A DNA stretch of 64,000 nt from Mimachlamys varia (lineage: Eukaryota; Mollusca; Bivalvia; Pectinida; Pectinidae): the NCBI GenBank assembly GCA_947623455.1, contig OX392534.1, forward strand, positions 12,224,001 through 12,288,000, read 5' to 3'. Made by a program: the position numbers and the translations under genes. A model generated the notes under the pieces. That model had not been told where the DNA came from. It made no database searches and worked only from the letters and a program-made list of their open reading frames with translations. Below are positions 36,313-48,300 of this stretch, piece by piece. Every line of letters begins with the position of its first letter. The stretch's first letter is position 1.

Positions 36313-39300
36313 GTAAGTGTAGTTATCATATATCATTGTTTAATTAAATTACTAGCTCCAGCGTTTCTGATTATAAATTTATCAATCTTATAGTAAGTTT
36401 CGTCCATGCTTTTAAATATAACTATATTTCTTACTGTATATATACGGGATTCAATCTGAAACGCGTGTTCTTATGTGGTGTTCATGAGCATAGAAGCATC
36501 ATCATTATGGTTTGGTATGAGGTGGGGGGGGGGGGGGGGGGAGTCTAATCGAGAGTTGTTGCCTTGGTATAATGAATGAAGACTCAAATTCAAGAAGGGG
36601 TTTATCGAGTGTGTAAAATGACGATAATTAGGTTTGGAGAAAGAGGAGTATGAGGACCACTGTGTAATCATCTTTGATGAGGTGATTGGGGGGGGGGGGG
36701 GGGTCAGTAACTGTCATCCTAGATTTGTATAAGGGGGGTAATAAATGAGATATTCTACAGGGGGTCCATTTATTGTGGAATAGGATAATGCTACATAGGG
36801 TTGGTTGACGTAAGAGAACTATGAGATATCGGGAGGGAAGGCATTGTAGCTAATTATAGTACAGGTTATAAGGTGACCAGAACGTCTCATGCACAGGTGC
36901 TTTACACGTGGTGTATATATTATGTAATGGTAATAAAGCAAATTAGTGTGCACAGCACCGACTTGCGCCATTTCGCAATTATGTAACATTGATAAGCTGT
37001 AATGCTTAAAATTAATAAAAGAATTGAATATACATGTTGTGCGAGACAAAAGGAAAAGACAGATAATGGCACGGACTTAGATAGCAATCTAAGTCCGTGA
37101 TAATGGTGATGACGATGGCAGGTAAGAGGAGGGGGGGGGGGGTGCAGAGAAATATGACGAAGAGAGGGCAAGGATTGGAGGAGTAGGAATTATAGCAGAC
37201 TAGATAGGGGTAGGTAACGATGGTATACATTTCCAAGAATGGAAAAGGGAATGCAATGAAATGATAGGAAGATTCATGGAGACTTTCTTGTGCAGATCGA
37301 TCTAATGATGGGTACATGTATATTATGAACTACTCGAATGGCGGATGAGTGAGTGAATGAATGGATGTAAACAATAATAAGATGTTAGAAGACCCCCCCC
37401 CCCCCCCCACACACACACACTATCACATACCCGACTCGTTCTCCAACCCCCTACGTAATCTCATCCTCATCTTTCGGGTGCAGAGCAAATTGCGAACACA
37501 AGATTTTGTGAGGGAGGAGGATCCAGGGGTAGAAATGCAGATTTTTACCTGGCTGAGAGAAGTCCAATTATTCCAACCCCAACCCATACCCTACCCTAAT
37601 CTACCCCTGGCCCCATGGTCCACCATGTATCATCTCCCATCGCTCCACAAATGAGGACAACATAGTATTTTGACGGGACATATAATTTATGGGAAGAGAT
37701 GGGTAGACAACAAGAATCTGTCAAAACATCAGATTCTTAAGAAAGTCACAGATACCATCTTCTGCTATCAGATATAACACAACAATCCACGTGTAGAAAG
37801 TCAATGAGACGAACTCAATGGTAGACAAACAATGGCCGGATGTATATATACGACTATACGTACCCACGATACATCTGGGACTGAAATCTTTCTATTTTTA
37901 CACGTTTATTTATTATGTATAAACTTGCTGAACATCATAAAATATATACGTGTCATAGTACAAGTAGTGTGTATAATTATATCTTTCTTTGCTTCTTACC
38001 GTGTACATTATTGTAACAATTTGTTAGATAGGGACACATTTTACCTTGCTGGACCTATTGACTTCGTAAGGTGTAGTTCACTCCATTTTTTATGCTGCAG
38101 CTTTTTGACACTTCTTATCATAGCGAAGCTCCAACGATACATAAAAAAGTCACACGGAACTTAGGATTTACAAAATTTAAGTTATTGAGAAAACTGTGAT
38201 TTAAGTTTTTAATTAGACGATATCGTAAACATTTTTACATGTATAATTTTATTAGCAATGATTGCTGTGCCGGTATATGTAATGTTACCTTCGGGACAGT
38301 TGCAGGAAAGTTAAGATTTGTAACAGGTGGTTGACCATAAAAAGATCCGACTCAGTATTTCTTTGTGTCAACATTATTCGTTATATTTTATTTATTTTGA
38401 GAGTTTTACGTCCTCACATGGCCTTACGAGCTTCGGTGGACGTATTATATTTTCTGAAATGTGTATTTTATATCATAGTACCGACTTTGAAAAGAAAATT
38501 TCAAATTAACAAAACAAATTAAAAAAGAAAATCCCAAGGTCCAACACCATCCAAGAAATTAAATAAAGAATCCCTATCGGCGTCATGAGGTTACGTCGAG
38601 ATAATCGCAGAAGAGGGAGTTCATTTCTGGATTAATTGTTCGGCAGCAAAGGGATTCTCTTGCCTGTTATACATTGTATACCAAGTCAGACGAGATACGC
38701 ACAAGTAGCTTAGGATTGTCCTACCGAGAAACAGATATGTTTGTATTTATTTCTAGAATGGTATCTCTTGTCATTTGCAATAAGTTACTACGCCAGCATC
38801 ACAAACACTGCCTGAACTTCACGTCTGGGGCCGATATGGCTCTCGGACAGCAGCGCCGCCGGAAACGCGCATTAAATACGGAATCAATGTCACCGTCATG
38901 CTGTATTAAGGATTCTCGGTTATAATGCGTGTCGAACCAGCCAAAGTAAATTACCACATAATTTCTAAGTGTGTAAAGGGCTTTCTATTTAACGAACGAC
39001 ACACAAATTACGTCGCTTGTAGTCTACGCCATCCTGTTGCTCCGTGAGCGAGACATTTTACACCAAAGGGACTAACAATTATTGAATTTTACTTAGGGAA
39101 TCCATAAGATTACAACACAAAAGTCACCCCTAATCGATTAGATTAACAAAGTTTCTCGGAGAGTAAATATTCCCGTCATTCATTAGAAATCCATCAGCAT
39201 GTGCAATCTGTTTGTCGTCTGCTTCTGTTTGGTAACCGTCTCGTTTCCAAGACCACGACTTTACGACATTACGTAATATCGCGGTACCATAAACTGGCTC

Positions 39301-42300
39301 TACACGAATGACGCGTGACAGGGACGTTTACTAACGAGAAGCGTACCTTTAGACATTATTCTGAGGTCAAAATATAAATACCAGTATGTATTTGATGGTC
39401 CGAGAACTCTGTCCATTTAAACGTAATGTGTCGAGGTTCATTTTAAAAAGTGCAATTATTCTTAAATATTCGTACGATCTTTTCACGGTATCCGCTTTTG
39501 CAGTCTCGTATGACTATAAAGTTTGGCTGACATGAACAGAAAAAACATGTTTATATCATTTTCCATTAAATGTAGTGGTCTTGTATTAACATTCCTATGA
39601 ATACCAAATGAACTAGGACTTTGGAATGGGTTTGTACGCATACGCCTAATCGTTTTGTTAATTCAAGAAAGAGAGAAATGAAGAAAATGGCCGATTATTG
39701 AACACATAATTTCCCTGTCAAATTAAAATAAATTCAAAATACCGACTTGTGTTTTAAAACAATATTCAAACATCTCTTTGACGATCCCCAATGTTAATTC
39801 AAAGGCAATTCGTCTAAAGCCTAGTAAATGCGCAGCAAACTTTATTATTTCTGTGTCGGATTTGCCAAGTTTTTTGCTGATAAATTCCTTTGTATATTTA
39901 TTGAGTGGCTGCGGCCAGTAACACACTAGAGACTTGTCTGATAGATAACGTGTATATGTTGTTTTATTTGTCTGGGCCAATTATACAGATTGTCAGAACG
40001 GTCGGCCATCCCCTGGGTATCAAACCAATCCACTCTTCGTGGAGGTATCAAAGCCTTAACCGACATTTCCAATGAACTCCGAGCGCCACAATAAACCAGT
40101 TGTCAATGATGCTGTCCCGTATGTAAAAGTTCTGTGGTGGCTAGGATGTGAATTTCCTGTTCTATTTCTACACGAAACGAATGTGAAACTGACATCTGGC
40201 TCCGGAATATGGTCCCAGATTTCACCGTGGCAATCAGGTCGTCATAAAATGTCTGGCGGAAGGGGAGAGAAATTTTCTGTGCGCTTGTACATTTGCACTT
40301 GACAACATTCCAGATCCATTGATAAAAAAATAAATGTAACCGAGAATGTTGTTTGTTTGTTGGAAGAGCATTTACGTCGTTGGTACACAATGGTTTGATA
40401 AATGCTGTTGTTTTCATCCGGGTCTACCACAGATATTTGGTTTTAGTTTAAACATATTTTATTGACATAAAATGGCAAAGGGATTAGTCAGTAAGTTTTG
40501 CCAACTTATAAATGACTTATCCTGTTACAATGACAAATTATAAATGTATACAGTAGTCACATGATGGTATGTTCAGATATTTAACAGTATAATTAAAAAA
40601 AGACAATGTTAGATAAAGAGGTTTTCGTGGTTGTCCTTCGAAATAAGACAACGATATACTACACGGAAGGATTATACAGTACACACAGGACAAGTGAAAT
40701 AGCTCAAATATTGTAATTAAGGTTTAAAAATGTGGGGTCAAATATTGAACCGAAGGTGGGGTTAAGGCGTAAAAATTTAACCTGTTGCCTCCATTGCATG
40801 ATCGCAAGATGCGACTGAATTTGGGATATCATCTTTTCTATTTTCAAACAACTTACTCCTTCCTAATAAATCCCTTGACACTACCTCACTTTTGGTCTTT
40901 ATTTGAGCATCCGCCCCTATGGTTCTGTCCCCTGGCCGAGACATTTATCCTTGACGCTCAGTATTATGAAGGTGGAACGACTGGCTCACCCGATGTCAGT
41001 GTAATGTGATCTGCTGGAGGCCTTCGGTAGTATATTTCAGTGTGATAGCACTTTAAATCGAGGAAAGATCCGGACTATAGCAAGGAGGCTTCCACGAACT
41101 TATCGCAGCCTCCAAATACACACGCATTAAGTACACGCATGCGCCGAAAGGCCATCCTAATTGACCCTAGCTGTTAATAGATCACAAAAACATCAAGCCA
41201 AACCACAGGGACCTGAGAATTTGTTACAGCTAGTTAGCTCACCTGGACCGAAGGTCCGGTGAGCTTATGCCATGGCGCAGCGTCCGTCGTCCGTCGTCTG
41301 TCAACATTTTCTTCAAATCGCCACTAGTCAAAAAGTCCTTATTGGATTTTAACCAAATTTGGTCAGAAACATCCTTGGGCGAAGGGGAACAGATTTTGCA
41401 TAAATGGTGACTCTGACCCCCAAAGGGCCAGAGGGGCGGGGCCCAATAGGGAAAATAGAGGTAATTCTTTAAATCTCTTCTTGTCAAAAAGTCCTGATTG
41501 GATTTTGATCAAATTTACTCAGAAACATCCTTGGGCGAAGGGGAACAGATTTTGTATAAATGGTGACTCTGACCCCTAAGGGCCCAGAGGGGCGGGGCCC
41601 AATATGGGAAATAGAGGTAATTCCTTTAAATCTCTTCTTGTCAAAAAGTCCTGATTGGATTTTGGCCAAATTTAGACAGAAACATCGTTGAGGGAAGGGA
41701 ACCAGATTTTGCATAAATGGTGACTCTGACCGTAAAGGGGCCAGAGGGGCGGGGCCCAATATGGAAAATAGAGGTAATTCTTTAAATCTCTTCTTGTCAA
41801 AAAGTCCTGATTGGATTTTGATCTAATTTAGTCAGAAACATCCTTGGGCGAAGGGGAACAGATCTTGCATAAATGGTGACTCGGACACCAAAGGGGCCAG
41901 AGGGGCGGGGCCCAATAGGGAAAATAGAGGTAATTCCTTTAAATCTCTTCTTGTCAAAAAGTCCTGATTGGGTTTTGGCCAAATTTAGTCAGAAACATCC
42001 TTGGGCGAAGGGGAACAGATTTTGCATAAATGGTGACTCTGACCCCTAAGGGGCCAGAGGGGCGTGGCCCAATAAGGGAAATAGAGGTAATTCCTTTAAA
42101 TCTCTTCTTGTCATAAAGTTAAGAATAGATTTTGTCCAAATTTGGTCAGAAACATCGTTGAGGGAAGGGGAACAGATTTTGCATAATTGGTGACACTGAC
42201 ACCAAAGGGCCAGAGGGGCGGGGCCAAATAGGGAAAATAGAGGTAATTCCTTTAAATCCCTCTTGTCAAAAAGTCCTGATTGGATTTTTACCAAATAATG

Positions 42301-45300
42301 TCAGAAACATCTTTTGGGGAAGAGGAACAGATTTTGCATAAATGGTGACTCGGACCCCAAAGCTGCCAGAGGGGCGGGGCCCAATAAGGGAAATAGAGGT
42401 AATTCCTTTAAGTCTCTCTTGTCATAAAGTTACGAATAGATTTTGTCCAAATTTGGTCAGAAACATCGTTGGGGGAAGGGGAACAGATTTTGCATAAATG
42501 GTGACTCTGAACCGTAAGGGCCCAGAGGCACGGGGTCAATTAGGGGAAATACAGGTAATTCTTTTAAAATCTCTTCTTGTCATAAAGTTATGAATGGATT
42601 TGGCCCAAATTTGGTGAGAAACATTCTTAGGGGAAGGGGAACAAATTTTGCATAAATGGTGACTCTGACCCCTAAGGGGCTAGAGGGGCGTGGCCCATTA
42701 AGGAAAATAGAGGTAATTCCTTTAAATCTCTTCTTGTCATAAAGTTATGAATAGATTTTGTCCAAATTTGGTCAGAAACATCGTTGGGGGAAGAGGAACA
42801 TATTTTGCATAAATGGTGACTCTGACCCCTAAGGGGCTATTTTGGTACTTAAGGGTTACAAGTCAGAGATTAATTCCAGGTGAGCGATGCAGGCCCATTG
42901 GGCCTCTTGTTTTGGACCTAAAATAGGGTGTATAGAGTATTTTTTTCACATTTGGGGGAGGGGGGGGGTTAAGATCAATTTTCGATAAAAATGCCCCCTC
43001 AATTGTCATAAAAGCTATGACCATTGAGTGGGCATTTTTATCGAAAATTGATCTCAACCCCCCCCCCCCCCAAATGTGTAAAATTACTCTAAAAACACCC
43101 TATTTTAGGTCCAAAACTAGCTGTAACAAATTCTCAGGTTCCTGTGAACCAAACCTAGACCGAAGTGGCACATTTGCATGAATTCAATCGAACGAAGAAG
43201 TTCACGCACTCGCTGTCCAATTTGCTGTACCACACGGTGAAATCACGGGCGCTAGCCTCGTCTGTCCAATATATCATAGGTGTTGAACAGACGAGGCTAG
43301 TGCACTTTGTGATATTGTTCGGCGGTAATTTTTTGACAGCTTAAATACCGCATTATTACAAAGTAAATTTTGTTTCCCAAAACACAAAATAGACTGATGA
43401 CAAGTCTGAAACCACATAGGAAGTTTACGATTCATATATAATTTGTAGTCAAAGAAAAGCTAATCCCGCGACACAGTAGATCAATTTACTAGTACTGTGT
43501 TCATATATCAACTTTAAATACACCAATGGTGACAGGACGACTCGGTTACTGGGTTTGGCACACTGGTGTTCAAATCAACCACATTATATATACACTACTA
43601 GCATATCATGTAATATGGGTTACGTGTGTTTTTTGTATGCTTCAGAACCTTTGCTACCAGGGTGCGCTTTCTGGTCCCATTGTATATAAAAGTATTCATT
43701 TGGTGAAAAGTTTGAATTTGTACAAAAATAATAATAATAAAAACATAATGACGATGAGAAATAAAAATGGATACTGATGTGAGAGTTGTAATTTATCGTA
43801 TTTCTGGCATAAAATCTGTATGTTCCGACATATTTATATCAAAACGCTCTTTTTAATGTCGTGTTGATAAAAGGACACTAGGAATTTGAAGTTAAAAATA
43901 AATTACAACTATCAACCCGAACCGTTATATTTAAGATGTAAAACGTATGTAAAGGAGAATTTCAATTTACATGTGAATATGCAAATTTAAAACTGACGTT
44001 TTGGTGCAAAAATACATACTTGTTCATCCTCAACTAACCACATCTGAGCAATTCAAACTTCCCAACCTTTGTAATTAAATATGGGTCAAACATTATGACA
44101 AGGGCTCATATTACTAGACATGTGTCGAGTTTCATATCACCAACACTGTATAAAAAGGCCCCATAAAAGTAACTTGAGATTCAGATGAAATTTCACGATA
44201 AAAACGAGAAAGGTTGGCTCTAATGACTTTCTGAACAATGGTGTTGTATTACAAACAACCCAGGTTGGTCTGGGATCAAAAGGCAGTGCAGAGCTTATCC
44301 TGGTTCGATAGTTATTGAATTATTCACGTTTGTGGTTTTCTCAATGTTTAACCGATGTCCGGGTTGTATTTTCCGGTTTTTAAAATTACTCTGAACCTGC
44401 TGGTTATGCAGACGTAATTTACATAAATAACCACAGACTTTCTACAGCTCGTTTTTTTTTCAAATGTCAAATAAGTACGCATTCTACGATTTATTTTTCA
44501 CCAATTTCGCACAAATTGTATTTTGGTTCAATGTTGAGATAAATGAATTATACAAATACGGATTCTTCTATACGAAAAGTGAATAGATGTATTGTTAGAA
44601 ATTCATTGTACAATTTTCAGTACAAATATTGACCAGATACGTGTACAATGTATTACTTCTGTACAAAAAGGGAATGCATACAATGTAAAACTTCTGTACA
44701 AATAGTGAACAAATGAAATGTCAAACTTCTGAACAAATAGTGAACAGATGAAATGTAAGACTTCTGTACAAATAGTGAAGATACAATGTAAGACTTTTGT
44801 ACAAATAGTGAACGGATACAATGTAAGACGTATGTAAAAATAGTGAACGGATACAATGTAAGACTTCTGTACAAATAGTGAACTGATACAATGTAAGACT
44901 TTTGTAAAAGTAGTGAACAGATACAATGTAAGACTTTTGTACAAATAGTGAACAGATACAATGTAAGACTTTTGTACAAATAGTGAACAGATACAATGTA
45001 AGACTTTTGTAAAAGTAGTGAACAGATACAATGTAAGACTTTTGTAAAAGTAGTGAACAGATACAATGTAAGACTTTTGTACAAATAGTGAACAGATACA
45101 ATGTAAGACTTTTGTACAAATAGTAAACAGAAACAATGTAAGACTTATATACAAATAGTGAACAGATACAATGTAAGACTTCTGTACAAATAGTGAACAG
45201 ATACAACGTAAGACTTATATACAAATGGTGAACAGATACAATGCAAGACTTCTGTACAAATAGTGAACAGATACAGTGTAAGACTTCTGTACAAATAGTG

Positions 45301-48300
45301 AACAGATACAGTGTAAGACTTCTGTACAAATAGTGAACAGATACAACGTAAGACTTATATACAAATAGTGAACAGATACAATGTAAGACTTCTGTACAAA
45401 TAGTGAACAGATACAACGTAAGACTTATATAAAAATGGTGAACAGATACAATGCAAGACTTCTGTACAAATAGTGAACAGATACAGTGTAAGACTTCTGT
45501 ACAAATAGTGAACAGATACAACGTAAGACTTATATACAAATAGTGAACAGATACAATGTAAGACTTCTGTACAAATAGTGAACAGATACAATGTAAGACT
45601 TCTGTACAAATAGTGAACAGATACAACGTAAGACTTATATACAAATAGTGAACAGATACAATGTAAGACTTCTGTACAAATAGTGAACAGATACAACGTA
45701 AGACTTATATACAAATAGTGAACAGATACAATGCAAAACTTATGTACAAATAGTGAACAGATACAATGTAAAACTTATGTACAAATAGTGAACAGATACA
45801 ATGTAAAACTTATGTACAAATAGTGAACAGATACAATGTAAGACTTCTATATAAATAGTGAAAAGATACAATGTAAAACGTATGTACAACAAAGTAAGAC
45901 ACTTTTTCAATACAATAAATTGTTCGACTGGTTATGTCACTTCGATTACTGAAGTGTTTAGAAAGAACATCCTTAACACGAGGACAACTGCTGACAAAGT
46001 TAACAGCACTGCAACCGTAGTAGCTAAATACAAACAAACAACTATCTCACGTTTTTGCTTAACTTACGTTACATGCCTACATATTCGGAATGCTTGTCTA
46101 TATTTCTTGAGTGTGTGATGCTTTTTTTTCGAAAATATCCATGTGTGCTACTTTAACTTAGAGATGAATTGTCCATTACAATTGAATCGGACTGTTTTCA
46201 GGTAACTTCCAGTGCTTCCGAAAGCACCGAAAAGGCAGGCGGAAAGAGTTCTGTAAAGGACCAATGAAAAACAAGCGGAAGTATGGGTCACCAGAAAAAT
46301 GCTGCGCAAAAAGGGGGCAGGGATTTGCCACGAGATTAGTAAGTTCCCGGATGTTAATGATAATAATACATCGGGGAGAAAAGTTAGGGTTGGTTTTAAT
46401 ATTATTAAACGTCTTATTAGTAACTAACAGATAAGGTAAAACAATTAAGAACGCGGAAAAGATTAAGTACATATTTAATTGAAAGGTGCTTAAAATATTG
46501 TTTTTCATCACTAACTACAAGGTAATAAACTGCCTGGTTCAAACCCCTTTTGTTTTCCCAAAATATTATTTAAAGCAGCAATGATTTAAAATGGCTGTTT
46601 TGTTTTTCCAGAAACGGATAGGCAAGAATCGGTACAAGTGTACTCCGTGTACGATACTGCTGACTACCACCACGCCGGTCACTACCCGTAAGTGCAACGA
46701 GCTTGTACTTTCTTTCCATTATTTTCCCAAAACGCTCTCCAAACAACCTTCGCTCTCCGTCGTGATCATACAGGCACACAATAGGCGTCAAAAATAATAA
46801 ATATTTATATATGCAATCAATGAAAATTTAGTTTGGCGACCGTGAGATTTGGATGTAAATGTATAGGTTATTTTCTAAAATGAAAATTAACTGGAATTAT
46901 CTATTCGGAAAGTCGGCATTCAATAAAAAGGTTATGTTGGCACTTGACAAGGAAATTCATTTCTTTTATACGGTGATCAATTACAAATGTAATACATTTT
47001 TGTTTTCAAGTATTGTGATTTTTGTTTTTTTCCAACTATTGTTTCCAATTTGAAGTACATGTACTCCAAAATTGACCATTTGCATCATAAAGTACAAAAA
47101 AGCCCACGAAATATATCCCTGCAGAGCGTCAAAATAATTTCGGCGTGTGAGTCGAGAACGAAGTCTTGTTATAAACAGCAATCCGTTTGAATGCATATTT
47201 TGTTATACAAATAAGAAAGTTATATTATTGTGAAAAAGAGTGTCTTTTGATTTTCCAGCAATGCCAGAATGGGGTGAGTGGGGATCCTGCAGCACCTCAT
47301 GTGGGGCCGGATGGAGGTCACGGTACCGGATGTGCTCAAATTGTGACAAGAACCACTTCGACAATGTACATTCTGAGCCGTGCATGATAAATTTCTACTG
47401 TCCAGGTATTCAACCAGAGTAGAATTCTAGTGTCTTTGTCCACAGTTGCTTGAGTTTCTGTCAGTATATAAAAAAAGTTTATATATGGAGCCGCGGCCCA
47501 TTACAGAACATTACTGTAATGGGAGGCTCATTTCACACATATATATTTATTATTTACTGACAGAAACTCAAACAACTGTGCTTTGTCTTACATGGATTTA
47601 TAAGGAGACACGCTCGCTAATGTCCAGTCACTAGACTTATACTGATTATATAGTGTGTCCTTGTCTTACATGGATTTATAAGGAGACAAGCTCGCTAATG
47701 TCCAGTCACTAGACTAATACTGATTATACATTGTGTCGTTGTCTTACATGGATTTATAAGGAGACAAGCTCGCTAATGTCCAGTCACTAGACTTATACTA
47801 ATTATAAATTGTGTCCTTGTCTTACATGGATTTATAAGGAGACAAGCTCGCTAATGTCCAGTCACTAGACTAATACTGATTATACATTGTGTCGTTGTCT
47901 TACATGGATTTATAAGGAGACAAGCTCGCTAATGTCCAGTCACTAGACTTATACTGATTATACAGTGTGTCCTTGTCTTACATGGATTTATAAGGAGACA
48001 CACTCGCTAATGTCCAGTCACTAGACTTATACTAATTATAAATTGTGTCCTTGTCTTACATGGATTTATAAGGAGACAAGCTCGCTAATGTCCAGTCACT
48101 AGACTAATACTGATTATACATTGTGTCGTTGTCTTACATGGATTTATAAGGAGACAAGCTCGCTAATGTCCAGTCACTAGACTAATACTGATTATACAGT
48201 GTGTCCTTGTCTTACATGGATTTATAAGGAGACACGCTCGCTAATGTCCAGTCACTAGACTAATTATACATTGTGTCGTTGTCTTACATGGATTTATAAG

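Noticed and set aside
39723..39980. Minus-strand frame of 85 codons starting [18 protein letters not shown]
   Set aside because: Looks mildly protein-like, but nothing around it supports a gene; it may be an old transposon piece.
44603..45714. Overlapping minus-strand frames of 119-307 codons
   Set aside because: They are the 35-bp minisatellite in its three frames; overlapping versions of the same repeat cannot all be genes.
46612..46679. Alternative reading of properdin-like exon 3 beginning [20 protein letters not shown]
   Set aside because: It fits directly after exon 1, but its exit phase does not match the TSR1 exon, and it would omit the six-Cys exon at 46202, which fits both sides.
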